DNA from: Condylostoma magnum
Taxonomy: Eukaryota > Ciliophora > Heterotrichea > Heterotrichida > Condylostomatidae
Assembly (NCBI GenBank): GCA_920105805.1
Contig: CAKKTI010000045.1
Coordinates: 1-64,000, forward strand
Length of the DNA stretch: 64,000 nucleotides
Reading direction: 5' to 3'
Part shown: piece by piece, positions 1-12,238 of the stretch
Position numbering within the stretch: the first letter of the stretch is position 1
Layout: the number at the start of each line of letters is the position of its first letter
Made by a program: the position numbers and the translations under genes
The notes under the pieces: generated by a model
The model's input: only the letters and a program-made list of their open reading frames with translations
Database searches by the model: none
Told to the model about the DNA's origin: nothing

Positions 1-96
1 CACCCTTACACCCTTACACCCTTACACCCTTACACCCTTACACCCTTACACCCTTACACCCTTACACCCTTACACCCTTACACCCTTACACCCTTA
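1..96. repeat. Telomere, 12 copies of CACCCTTA
   Basis: Twelve perfect tandem copies of the 8-base unit CACCCTTA start at base 1 and give way abruptly to unique AT-rich sequence at 97. The C-rich strand is at the 5' end of the plus strand, as expected for the left end of a chromosome (G strand unit TAAGGGTG). The unit is a permutation of CCCTTACA. As I recall, heterotrichs such as Stentor and Blepharisma use the 8-mer CCCTAACA, one base different, whereas oligohymenophoreans use 6-mers and hypotrichs C4A4. Confidence 0.97.
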
Positions 97-1100
97 TTTC
101 GTTATTTAACTATGATTAAATTCTGGGAATTAATTATATATTTCAACCCATGTATGCATATACCTACTATACAGTTTTTGTATTATTATTTGAAATCCTA
201 AATATAACTTATTTCAATTACAAAGTATAACATTATTAATCAGATAATTTAATATGAATAATAATGCATAAAATTAACAATATATACAGGAGCAAAAAAA
301 AGGACTGTAAAGAAGATCACAAAAATTAGCTATATTTTAAAGAGGTTATCAACTTTACCAATAAAATACGTTCTATTCTCCTCTTGGATATCCTTCGAAA
401 CATAATTATTATGATCTATTTCGATTACTTCTAGAGGAGAATTTCGAATATCTTCTTTCAGGTTTTATTACATAATCACTCTTACCGAATACAAAAACTT
501 TGATATTCAACTATTAGCGAGGATATGAATGGTAGGCTTGATTAACAGAAAAGTTAATCATTTGGGCTATAAAGAGCCTTATTAGGTTATATAAGAGCCC
601 TGTAATTACAATATGGCCATATAATCAATAGTTTCTGGCTGTACTCTATTTCATTAGCTGTTTTGCTAATTATAGATATTGTTAACTATCTTATAATTCA
701 CATATTATAACTTCATATACTATCATTCTATATTATTCACATTTCAATATTTAATAGTTATTGTTACTTCTTAAAAAATAAAGCTTACAATATGCATTTA
801 GCCATGTTTAGATATTTAAGAAGTATTTGTTAGAAGATATTGTACAAATTATGTAAATAGCTTTTAAAATGAACTTATACATAGTATCTTAATTTGAATA
901 CTTTTTATAAATAATAATTGTTTTTAATACATTTGACTATAATTTGACATTGTAATCCTATTTAAGTTCACCTGTCAAATATATAATAACAAAACTCCTA
1001 AATGAATCCTATCTATTATATAAATTTTATGTTTAAAGCTTTCAAAGCATATTAATAAAAATATAGTCTTAATGAAAAAGTTTATAGAAAGTTATAATAA
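97..1100. other. Subtelomeric AT-rich spacer
   Basis: About 1 kb of very AT-rich sequence lies between the telomere and the Dicer start. No recognisable domain, RNA gene or long tandem repeat was seen. The only coding-like stretch is on the minus strand at roughly 130-561, where two overlapping frames both look protein-like (see 373-561). From about 600 to 1100 I see nothing that can be named; it should contain the Dicer promoter. Confidence 0.6.
373..561 (-). CDS. Possible small basic protein (62 aa), subtelomeric
   Basis: A minus-strand frame starts with ATG at 561 and reads MINFSVNQAYHSY, then a basic Ser/Arg-rich stretch ending PRGE before TAG at 373-375. A different minus-strand frame over the same bases, from an ATG near 475, reads an acidic stretch followed by a strongly hydrophobic segment (IFVIFFTVLFFAPVYIV) near 305-255. 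Both cannot be real as drawn. A frame break joining them is possible but unproven. I do not recognise a family. This may be a decayed subtelomeric gene or chance coding. Confidence 0.3.
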
Positions 1101-4100
1101 ATGGCACATATATCTTAGAGCTCGTAATTCCCGCAACTTAGATCATATTAATAGCGTATACTGGATATGGCTAAATAAGAGAATACTATAGCCTTTTTGG
1201 ATACAGGGTTAGGAAAAACTATGATCTCATTTGAACTTATAAGATGAATCGATGGTAAATCTGTTTTCATGGCAACTACAAAATAATTAGTTGAATAACA
1301 GTTCAAAGCTAGCAGGAAAGTTAATCTATGCTCAAAGTTGGTCTATGGTAGTTAATAAGATAGCTGATAATAAAATCAATGATAAAAATTATACGATAAA
1401 TATTAAGTAATTTTTATTACTCCCTAACTGTTCTTTAATTGTCTTAGGCATGGCTACTTCTAGATCAGTTAATTCGAATTGCTTATATTCGATGAATGCC
1501 ATCATTGCGAAGGAAATCATCCCTATGCCTAAATCTTTAGTGAATTTTATTGGGATAGTAAGCTTAAGCCTAAGATACTAGGATTGACAGCATCTCCTAT
1601 AAAGACTAAATCAACTCAGCAGGAAAATATGCTAAGTCAGGTGATAAACTTATGCTAATTAATGGATTCATAAATGTGTCCCCTTGACAGAAGCTAATTG
1701 GGATTGTATGAAATAGATACAAAGGCTTAAGTTATTGGATATAATGTGGACTAGACAATATCAATTCAATAGGATGAAATTTTTTAAGACATGAATTATA
1801 ATGAAGAACGTGAAAAGATCTTATTTGATTATCTTAATAGAGGACAATATGTATAAGAATTCTTTGGTATTTATGGATTGTAGGTTTATTTTGAACTACT
1901 AATGGAAAAGATAGAGGATGAGTCATGTTTATAGAGTTTAAGACGAATAACTAATTTAAGGATATAGCAAAACGATGCGATAGTCAAAGTAAAACAAATT
2001 TTGAATGATGTGTTGGGCTAAAATTAGTCAAAAGCTATCATTATAATGGAGAAAAGAATATCTTGTGTTATCATGTGAAGAATTTTATCGTAAGATGCTG
2101 AAATTTAATAGTATAATCCTACTTGAATTACTGGAGGAGGCTAAACATAGAGAAGGCAGTTTTATTAAATATCAAAGTAAAGTAAAACACAATAGTAAGA
2201 CAATATGTCTCTTTTTAGATAAGGATAATCACGAGTACTAATTGCTACAAATGTAGCAGAAGAAGGTTTAGATGTTCCTGATTGTGATCTTGTTATAAAG
2301 ATGGAAAATACTTCAAACGATTTAAGATCTTTTGTTTAGTCAAGAGGAAGAGCCAGAAAATAAAATTCGATTTTTATAATTTTAGCTCCTTAAAATTGCA
2401 AGCAAACTGTTGAAGCGGAAATAAATAAATATGAAGAAGCTATTTAATGGTTAAGATATACATCTGATAAGGTTATTTAAGTTTAAAAGGCTTAATTTCA
2501 ATCTAGTGATTCATATAAAGTAGACTCAACTGGAGCCAAAGTTCCTATTTTGCTTGCTGAATAATTTTTAAAGTAATTATGCCAAAAATTGCCTAAAGAT
2601 CGTTTTACAACATTTGAACCAAGGATCTATTCAATAAGAGAGTAAGAGTAATATAGAGGTTATGTACAATTACCTTAGATAATAACATCGGAGATAATAC
2701 AAAGTAAAAATCTTTATTATAATTAGAAAGAAGCAGAATAGCAAGCCTAATTAGAAGCTATAAGGCATTTGCATGAAATATAATAATTAGATGATTATTT
2801 ATATCCGATCTGGAAAGATTAAAGTTATAAGGAAAGAATGAACTTAGATAATTTTGATGATTTCTCGTATTTAAAACGAGGTAAGAATTGTTATCAAGTA
2901 AAGGTTTAGAAAAAAAGTACAAATTTAATGCAGTAAATATCATAATATCATCCTTCAATACAAAGTAATGATAGATACTTTGTGCATTAATTCATACTTA
3001 CTCCAAAACTTGAGTTATTTGGTAATAGTAGATCTATAGGAATAATACTTAACTATGATTTTAGTTGCTTAGATTTTACAATATTTCCATGGAACTTTAA
3101 TAGGCATAAATATTTCCCCAGATGTAAGCATAGAAACAGTAGAGTTTATTGCTCCGAATGCTATAATTCAGAATATACAGTGTCAGTAAATGTTATTGAG
3201 CTATAATAACTTGATGAAAATTAAACATATGGGTTAAAGCTTTTTCATAAATTCTTACATTGTTTAAATTATAGCATAATAAAAGAATTGTTAGAAGAGA
3301 AGGAATAAATTCCAGAAGATATCAAAGGAATTACAGTGCCTATAAGCAATAATCAAATAGATTGAGAACTAATCTAATAGGTATAAGATTATGTAGAGTA
3401 TTATAAGAGAAATAAGTAATTTCCAAATGATAGTTTATTGAAATAAGATAGCTAACTAAGTCATGCTATAATTAGTACTCATGCTCTAATACCATACATA
3501 CCTCTAGATTATGAAGATTATGGAATCTCTTCAGAATTTTATGCAGGATCTAAGCTATTACCAGTAAAAGATTACTTTAAAAAGCGCTATAATATAGAAT
3601 TATAAGAATAATAAGTATTGACATGTAAATAAATAGGATTATTTGTTTAGGGGTTTGCACCTTAAATAAGATTAGTTTAATTAATTTCATGGCAGTAAGC
3701 TCTATTACCTGTTTAATGTGTTTCTTTTACTCCTATTTCTGTAGAGCTAGTAATATAATCTCGTTTTGTCAATAACTACCATTATAAGTTGTAGTAGGCT
3801 ATCACCCTAAATGCTCTATAATAAATTTATCCTATAAATTAATAACTATTAAGAGAAGCTTTTACAATGCAATCCTCGCAGCAAAGGGAAAACTATCAAA
3901 GATTAGAATTCATAGGTGATACAGTTTTAAAATTTTTAGTATCAGAGTATCTATTTAATAAGTACTAATTATGGCATGAAGGACTTTTATCATCTCAACG
4001 TACAAAAATGACATCAAACAGCTTCTTTTTTCAAATTTCAATGAATAAATCTTTATATGAGTACGCCTTAATACACTCTGTACCATATAAAGGATGAAAG

Positions 4101-5144
4101 CCACCTTATTTTGAGCATGTTAACTAAGAAGAAGATCATGAGAATATTTAAGATGAGGAAGAATAACTTTAAGCAGAAAGGATGTAATTGATTATAGAGA
4201 GATTTAATGATCCAGATCATACTTTGCTATCTTAAAAATAAATAGCAGATTTAGTTGAATCATTAATAGGCGCTGCTTATTTATAACAAGGATTGAACTT
4301 TTCTCTATAAATTGCCCAACAATTAGAAATAATTCCAAATGAAAATCCCTAAAAGTAGCAAACTAAGGCAAGATATGATGATGAGCTTGGTTAATTTGTA
4401 TCTTAGTAACTATAGGTTGAAATTAATAATAGTGCTTTATTAGTTGAGGCATTTACTCATAGCTCATGTGATTAACCCTACAATTATTAAAGATTAGAAT
4501 ATCTAGGAGATGCTGTACTTGATTTTATTGTAGTTAATTATCTGTGCTAAATGTATCCTAATGGCTCTCCTGGAATTTTATCTTAGATGAAAGCATTGTG
4601 TGTGAACAATAAGATCTTCAGTTATTTCGTATATAAGTTAAACTTTCACAAAAGAATGATATATTCTAGTCAAGCAATTAATTAAGAAATATAGGAATAT
4701 GTATAAATAGCATAGAATATAAATAATTTAAGTCAAAATGAGCTATAAAGGTTACCAGATCAATGCTCTAAATTACTAGGAGATATTTTTGAAAGTGTAA
4801 TTGGAGCTTTATACCTTTAAATTGGATATGATGAGACTTATCGCGTGGTAATTAATATCATGGAGGATTTTATAAAGTAATATGCAACACCAGATAACTT
4901 ACGACTTCATCCTCACGTAAAAATTCAAGAATTTGTATAATAGAATCTATTAGGAAGTGTAAAATTCTTGAAACTTTCAGGACGCCAAGGAAGTAATAAA
5001 GTATTTATAACTGTCGTTGAGTTAAATAATCAAGAATTATGCCGAGGAGAAGGATATACGAAATTTGAAGCTTCGAGAAATGCAGCTGATGAAGGATTCT
5101 TTAAGCTACGCAAAATGATAGAAAGGAGATCAAAACTAGAATAG
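1101..5144 (+). CDS. DICER1: Dicer, full-length ribonuclease III
   Basis: Multidomain dsRNA endonuclease that cuts long dsRNA into small RNAs. One frame of 1347 codons from ATG 1101 holds the domains in order: DExH helicase with P-loop LDTGLGKT (residues 33-40) and DECH box (131-134); helicase C domain with motif VI SRGRARK (about 414); Dicer dimerisation domain (about 485-560); RNase IIIa signature RLEFIGDTV (about 934); RNase IIIb RLEYLGDAV (about 1131); and a C-terminal dsRNA-binding domain (about 1276-1340). The acidic catalytic residues of both RNase III domains are present. No clear PAZ domain was seen. Many in-frame TAA, TAG and TGA fall at Gln or Trp positions. The end is taken as TAG 5142-5144 just after the dsRBD; another TAG follows at 5157. 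Confidence 0.93.
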
Positions 5145-5499
5145 TTAACATTTCTATAGTTTATATTATCACTTAAACATTTAATCATAACATATTATTA
5201 AAATTAATTCAAACATGCATATATTTTAATTGTATGGTTTAATATAAGATATCTATTGAATATAGGTAAATTAAATGCACCAATCAAGCTACACAGTATG
5301 ATTATAGTTGCATATACAAAATATGATTTGATAATAATAAGTATAGGTTTATCATGCAAGTTTATTATCTTATAACTTGCATATTTGATAAATTTCGAGA
5401 TAGGTCTATAAGCTTAATTATATGTTCAGTAAATGTATATTTGATATCATTACTTTTATATTACTATTGTTTGTAGCTCATCATCGCCATATTCATTTT
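5145..5499. other. Spacer after Dicer
   Basis: AT-rich sequence without a recognisable gene on either strand. The Dicer frame stays open through it only because TAA and TAG are not absolute stops; the conceptual product there is low in complexity and lies past the dsRNA-binding domain, so I treat it as untranslated. Confidence 0.5.
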
Positions 5500-5975
5500 T
5501 CATAATTTACTACTTTAAGTGAATGTTTAATAATTGCTTTTCATAATTAAATTAAAGTTAATTTCTTATTACATGCTTCAAATTAACAAGGATATAGCTT
5601 ATTTTTCGTGTGTAAATGCTTATGACTAACAAGGCTCAATTATTTATCACATGTATTGCATTCATAAGGATTATTTGGAGAGTAAATAATTTAATGGCTT
5701 TATCATACCTTTACCAAATGAAATCTTTTATTACATTATTCCCATTTATATAACGTTCAACTTTTGTTCTTTTACATATGCAAATCATAACTATGTCTAT
5801 TATTAAGTATTACTTAGCATACATTACGAATAATAAACTATCTGTACTATGAACCCGTTAGTAAGTTTTACAATCGCCTTTAATTAGAAATCTTTTATTG
5901 CAAACTTAGCATTCAAATAGTTTTTAATCATAATTTATAAGTTATTTATAACGGAACTACTTGAGACGAATATTA
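5500..5975 (-). pseudogene. Degenerate C2H2 zinc-finger cluster
   Basis: The minus strand shows finger-like pieces: FECQVCNKRF followed by CKTYQRVH (first His replaced by Tyr) near 5915-5870; WEQCNKRFHLVKVWQSH near 5760-5710; and PYECNTCDKQLSLVSHKHLH followed by YPCQFEACNKK near 5680-5580. The first piece is in a different frame from the rest, some expected Cys or His are missing, and no good start codon was found. This resembles a TFIIIA-type finger gene that is decaying near the telomere, but a live gene with small introns or a sequence error cannot be excluded. Confidence 0.45.
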
Positions 5976-6160
5976 TACTCAAATTCTTTTAATCTCTACG
6001 ATACTAAATATAATTTTCCAGCAAATTACTTTTAGCCTATTGAGCAGTGATTAATTGTTATAATGTAAATTAGTATATGAGTTTAAACTTATTCTTATAC
6101 CTAATATTAATTTAGTCCTTTATCTCTTTCAATAAATTTAGAACTAAAGTTATAACTAAT

Positions 6161-7615
6161 ATGGAAATATAAAGAGTAATAAAACTTTAGGCAGCTATAA
6201 GAGGAGTTATGTAAAGGAGGTAAACACTTTAAAAGGAGAATAATTTATGAAGAGCACTTGTTAGAAAGAGAGATTTGGGATTTAATGATAAACTAAGAAC
6301 ACTAGCATCTAATATAAAATAAGATGACTTTTTATAAGAAATCCTTTCTAGAAGATAACGTAATATTAGATCAAGCTAACTTCCTAGCTTAGAATATTAA
6401 ATTAATTAACATCAGAACTTAATATAAGAGTAATACTCTATTTAATATAAGAATAATATCTAGCCTATACACCTTGAGAAATATAATATATAGGAATTTC
6501 AACGAGTTAATTTGTACCTAGTATCTTAACAAGCATTTCATATTTAAATCAAAATCTAATCAGACATCGAAATTGATGAAGAAATTTTACAAGGTGATTA
6601 AGTACTTAAAAACGAAGATGTACTATTGATATAAAATAAAGCTTTGACAAAGCCAATAAATGATATTATGGAATAAAGAATAGTTTATTTACAAAGTGAA
6701 ACGTACTAAATATTGATAAAGCCAATAAACCATATAATGGAATAAATAATGGTTAAATAACCAATTAAAACAGAAAATATTTACAATTCTATTGAATTCT
6801 AACCCATTAATAAGCCTATTACTAAGATCTGAAATAGGTAAAATCCTCCATTATAAAAATCAATTGAATAATAGAAAAAACTTATACAAAAGAATAGAAG
6901 ATTAGGTGGCTAACCTAAGAATTAATCTTAAAATAAATAATTATCACTGAATTAATTTATAATAAAAGATAAGCAAGAGAATAGGTTAAATATTACACCT
7001 AGTAAATTAGAATCTTCTAATAACTCCTCATAGTTATCAAACTACAAGGTTTAACATCTTGAAAGTCCACCAATTGATCTTATAAATTTACCTGTTAAAA
7101 GAAAATAACTAAAACCAATTAAAAATGATTAACCTGATTTATAATTACATAGCATTAATACTCCTAAGATTCATACTCCTCCTCCAATTAAGCTTGAAAA
7201 CAATTAAAATATACATTAACAGTACCTAAAGACAGCAAAAACAAAATAAGAAAATCCCAGCTAATAAGAAATTAATTAAATTAACTATCCAAAAATGCAT
7301 TGAATTAAACTCAATCAATAAAATGTAGTATCTCAAAGAAATATTTCAAAGCCCAAATTTACCAAAGTTAATTAATTTATATCAACAAGATATCCAATAG
7401 AAATATAAAAGAGAAGAGTATAGCGAAAAAAGTAGCTTTAATTATGTTACAATCCAAAATTGAAGGTGTATTCTAATTTCAACTCATTAAGACGATTCAC
7501 AAGAAGACCAGTAATTGAAAATGACCTAAAAGCTTTCAAGCGAAATAGAAGCACATCTACAAAATTAAACAGTGAATTAACCCACAATAGGAAAACAAGT
7601 TCAAGAAAATTGTAA
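6161..7615 (+). CDS. IQ-motif, Gln/Asn-rich protein (484 aa)
   Basis: ATG 6161 opens a 484-codon frame that begins with one calmodulin-binding IQ motif, VIKLQAAIRGVMQRRQ, within the first 25 residues. The rest is polar, rich in Q, N, K and S, and probably disordered. A short internal duplication around residues 160-195 repeats KPINDIMEQ as KPINHIMEQ. A calmodulin or centrin-type light chain would be the expected partner of the IQ helix; beyond that no function is clear. The end is TAA at 7613-7615, five bases from the end of the convergent gene. Confidence 0.75.
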
Positions 7616-7620
7616 TTAGC

Positions 7621-8205
7621 CTAAGTAACAAATGGATGATTATATGCTATTTGCTTTGTTGTAAAATAGAATAGGTAAACACATAGTCCTATGATTAAAC
7701 ATTGAAGTGATCCCATAATAAAGCCACTTAATGCAGTAACAAAGGCAGTTCCCCAAGTCACTGAATCATTGTCTTCACATTCTGGATATTCAGCTTATAT
7801 TGTAAATAGTCCAAATGCTAGCAAAATTAATCCCACAGATAAAGCACATAATTAGATCAAATACCTACTCCACTGTACATCTGATCCTTAGGCAATCATT
7901 GAAGTTCTTAGTAATAGTAGAAATGACAAGAAAAGAAAGGCATCTATAAGATTGATTACTATATCGTAAGATTAATCACATTTTCCTTATATTGATCCAT
8001 CCTCCGCTTAAAGAACTAAAATCACAGTGAATAAAACCAAGTCAGCTATACTAGCAACTGCAAATATTCATTTATTAGGAGTTTTTCATACGGGAGATGT
8101 GCTCCCCATTCATTGGTTTGCACCTGATCTATAATGAAATTTGAATCCCCAATCGCAAACTCGTTTATATAAGTTAGACATAAATAGTTCGAATTTAGAT
8201 TTCAT
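7621..8205 (-). CDS. Four-helix membrane protein (194 aa)
   Basis: Minus-strand frame from ATG 8205 to TAG 7621-7623. After a polar N-terminus of about 50 residues there are four hydrophobic segments: FAVASIADLVLFTVILVL, a segment centred on LIDAFLFLSFLLLLRT, LCALSVGLILLAFGLFTI, and a last one ending GLCVYLFYF. The pattern resembles small tetraspan membrane proteins with both ends inside, but I cannot assign a family. It is convergent with the IQ protein, with five bases between the two stop codons. Confidence 0.75.
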
Positions 8206-8258
8206 TTTTATTATTATCTAGAAGATGTTATAATGCATGATAAACTATAATTATAAAA

Positions 8259-10574
8259 ATGGACTAAACAACTAAAAATTATCTACTATACTTCATTATC
8301 ACAGTTTTCATTGCTTCAATAGCATCACCAGTGAGTTTAAAATCAATTTTATCATTTTTAATAGGCATTATTTTCACCATAATACTACAGATAGTGCTTT
8401 TTTATTTATATCTATCACAAGATAATGCTCCTAACTAGTAGCCTAGCCAAAGTCTGAATTTACCTGAAATAAATATAGAAAGAAGAGTAAGTTTTGATGG
8501 AAGTTAAATAATTCAAAGCTAGGGCGATATTGACTCTCCACTTCATGATAGATCTTTACCGTTTAAGGATGATTGTCTATGTCAGCATAGAGTTTTTGAA
8601 GTTCTTTGCTAAGGAAAGGATGACAGTCTAACAAAAATACATAACTTTGTTAAAAGATTCATTATATTAGAGAGAAATTATGCCAAAAGACTTACTAATG
8701 TTGGAAGCTCTTCCTTATTGCAAAAGGTAAATAAAGTGCCTCTTAGTTAAGATGATTGAAAGGAAATAAAGTTAACATTAGACATATTAGCCTAAAATCA
8801 TAGTAAAAATGCATTGAAATTAGAAAATACTATTAAAACTTTAAACTAATTTGATTAATCGGAAAAGGACAATATCAAAAATTAAAATAATCAGTTAAAA
8901 TTGCATATGTAAGAGTTTACCTAGATTAACAAGTAAATATAAAAGTTTTAATAGGAGTTATTATAAGCAATTGAAAAGTAAACTCAAGCCCATAAAGCCT
9001 ATGAAAAGTGTAAATTAAACTCTTCAGAATTTCAGATAGTCGCAAAGAAAGAAATGGAACTTAAATTAGCTTAGAATACTTACAGTACGCTAAATTAGAA
9101 GATAGAAGAAGCAAGAGCTAAACTTGAAGCAGCATCTAATAATTACTTGCCTATTGTTTAAAAGCTGATACAAAATGTAAGTGACTCCATAAGCTAGTAA
9201 GTTGACTTAGGTTACAGCACTTTATAATCTATGATAGGAATATGAGTTGAAGGATTTGCTAGTGATTTTGATGGAATTGGGTTAGAAACTGAGCCCGGAT
9301 CTCCAAAAAAATCAATCATTAAAAACGCTCATTAGTATAAGCAAAAATTTTCAAGCTGGGTAAATAAAACATTTAGAAAAAAGGATTAAGAACAATTGCA
9401 AAGAATTTAATAATTCGAAAGTAGAATATTCTAAGTTGAAATGTTTGTTGTAGTTTCTAAGCAATTATTATAAAGTATAATAAAGGCTGACTAGAAATAT
9501 TTAATAGAACTCTAAAAACTCGTTGATGAATAGAAGGAAGATTGCAATTTGGAATTAGATAATATATGGAACATTATAGGAATAGTAGTGAATAGTCTTA
9601 AAACAGTAGCTGAAGACTTTGCCATTGGTGTTGAGCAAATAATGCAGATATTCATTAACTTTGAGTATCTTGTTAGGGACATAAAGTAAGAAATTAATAA
9701 CACGTAGGATGAAAGTCACATTGAAGAGAAACTGTAAGAAATAGAAGAGTAAAAAGAACAAATGTTAAATACTTCTAAAAGTGAACTACTTTAAATACTT
9801 GAATTCAAGCTATAAACCTAATACTCCAGCATAAAAGATTGTTAAATTTAAGAGCCTACTAGGTAAATTATAGATGCAGAATTTACCAGAAATAGCCCAA
9901 TTCATAAGCTTGAATGTCCTTACTTTTCCTATGATAACAAACTGGTACAAATAACGATTTAAGAACTAGTTGAACCTCACAAAATGGGAGAGTCGGAATC
10001 AGCTTATTGGTTTAATAATATCCTACGAACTTTCATCGAAGAATGATAATATTCTCAACGATTTTAATCATACATTACAAGAAGACTTTGAAAAGTATAT
10101 AATAAAAAGAGACCATAACATATTAAAGAAATTTTAGTATAGGGAGTTGACTTTAGTGGATAATCCCCTGAGTTTAATAATTGAACTCCAATGCAAACTG
10201 AGAATGAGTACGAATTCTTTTATGAATTTGATGTGTCCTTTAATGGTAGAATCATCATTTCATTAGAATTCGAAATCATTTGATTTGCCTCTCTTTTGGT
10301 ATATGCTAAAGTTGTACTTAAATCTTTAAATGGTAGAATAAGACTTTACTATATTCCAACACATCTTGGAAAAAGTTGGTATAGTTTTACTGCGGAGCCT
10401 GCCTTATAAATTGAGATAGAGCCAGTAATTGGAAAATCGAATAAAGTAGACTTAGCTAGATATCCTTAAGTTATGAATTTCCTAGTATAAATTCTATCAA
10501 GAAGTATAAGAAAATATGTTTGGCCAAATAAAAGATCTGTAAAAATTCCGAAGGGAAGGAAGTATGATAGTTAG
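8259..10574 (+). CDS. Membrane-anchored F-BAR plus SMP lipid-transfer protein (771 aa)
   Basis: The frame starts at ATG 8259. Residues about 8-50 form two hydrophobic segments like the membrane hairpin of extended synaptotagmins. Residues about 100-360 read as an F-BAR domain: an FCH-like start (FVKRFIILERNYAKRL) followed by long coiled coil. Residues about 580-765 read as an SMP lipid-transfer domain: ESAYWFNNILRTFIEEW, SPEFNNW, a beta-rich middle, and KYVWPNKRSVKIP at the end. SMP proteins sit at ER contact sites and move lipids; F-BAR domains bind curved plasma membrane. The stop is TAG 10572-10574, followed directly by TAA TAA. Domain calls are by eye; no C2 domain was found after the SMP. 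Confidence 0.78.
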
Positions 10575-10755
10575 TAATAATTAATTGAATCTTTTAAAAA
10601 TAATATGTGCTAATCAAATTAGAGTAAGCAATCATTAGAAAATTGGTTGAATACTTTATTATTTAATTTCCAGTATTATCACATAGACCTCATTTCAATC
10701 TAATATTGTGCTATTTACTTTCGTCTAAATTAAACTCAATTTACTAAAATAATTA

Positions 10756-12069
10756 CTAAGAATATTTAGGATTTAGAATCACATTCTCTCTTTTGGGCCC
10801 TGTTCCAATCCAAGTAATTGGTACCTTCAATTCTTCCTCAATGAACTCAATATAAGCTCTAGCATTTTAAGGCAACTGATCCCAAGCAACACAATTAGTA
10901 ATATCAGTTTACCATCCCCTGAGCTCCTTATACACAACATTAACCCTTCCTAAATCATCTAAGGACGCTGGCATAGTATGAAGTCTCTATCCGTCCAGTT
11001 CATACCCAACACCAACCTTAATAGTCTCTAGCTCATCCAGAATATCTAACTTAGTAATGTTAATAGAGGTATAATCATTAATCATAAGACTATACTTCAT
11101 AGCAATTAAGTCCAACCATCCACACCTTCTCTTACGTCCAGTAGTCACACCAACTTCTCTTCCTTTAGTTTAAAGATGATTTCCAGCCTCCCCTGTATCT
11201 TCTGTGGGGAAAGGTCCAGATCCTACTCTAGTGGTGTACGCCTTCATTACTCCAATAGTAGTTTCTAGTTTAGAAGGTTGGAAGCCAAGCCCACTGAAAA
11301 GTCCAGCAATACCAGTTGAGCTAGAAGTAACATATGGATAAGTTCCGAAATCCAAATCTAGCATCAAAGCATTTGCCCCCTCAGCTAAAAACTTCTTGCC
11401 ATTACTTACTTCAGTATTTATTAAATAAGCTGTATCAGTGATCATAGGCATTATTCTTTCCCTATATGATTAAAGTTCCTCTAATTCTTCAGCCCTATTT
11501 ACTTATATAGGGAATGCTCTTTCTAGGAAATTGACTAGATTATTATATTTTTCTGTAAATAATGGCCAGTCAGCTAAGTCTACCATCCTTAATCCAAGTC
11601 GCATAGTTTTGGAACTATATGTAGGACCAATGCCCTTTTTAGTTGTTCCAATCTATTTATCAGAAAGTTATTTTTCATGAGATCCATCAGCAAGAATCTA
11701 AGCATTTGTTACTATATGAGCTCTATTTGAAACAAACAGTTTCCCATCTATATTGATCCCATTGTCTGAAAGTTGTTTTATTTCATCAAACATACTAGGA
11801 ATGTTTACAACTACTCCATTTCCTATTACATTAATAGTTTAGTCATATAAGACACCACAAGGTAAGAGATGGAATCCAAACTTGATTCCTTAGGCTTCAA
11901 TTGTATGACCTGCATTAGCTCCTCCATTAAATCTGCCAACTATGTCATAATCTTATGCTAAAATATCCACTAGCTTACCTTTTCCTTCATCTCCCCATTG
12001 GGAGCCTAAAACTACACAGCTTTTGCTATGTCTTCCAGTGAGACATGTACTAAATCCACGTCTAAGCAT
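10756..12069 (-). CDS. ADSS: Adenylosuccinate synthetase
   Basis: Joins IMP and aspartate with GTP to form adenylosuccinate, the first committed step to AMP. The 437-residue frame has the N-terminal nucleotide loop [11 protein letters not shown], the IMP-site stretch [12 protein letters not shown], a central [14 protein letters not shown], and the C-terminal TGPKREN typical of the family. Length matches the family (about 420-460). The first 16 residues ([16 protein letters not shown]) are basic and could be a short leader. The end is TAG followed by TAA after NPKYS, exactly where the family stops. Several Gln are TAA or TAG. Confidence 0.95.
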
Positions 12070-12238
12070 CTTTATAAATATGAGGCTGATATTCTTTTTC
12101 AGTATTTGTACCCTTTTAATATGACATAAAAAATTAGCTTATAATTTAAGAGAAAGCTATCCTATAAAAGTTGAAGGTACTATTTAAATAATTACAGTGG
12201 CAAAATATAATGAATTGTAAAAGCATATAATACAAGAT

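Noticed and set aside
10680-10758. Karyorelict code (TGA the only stop)
   Set aside because: ADSS, PCCB, CDPK and dynein would then need long unconserved tails past their family ends; ADSS would run on to a TGA about 17 codons later.
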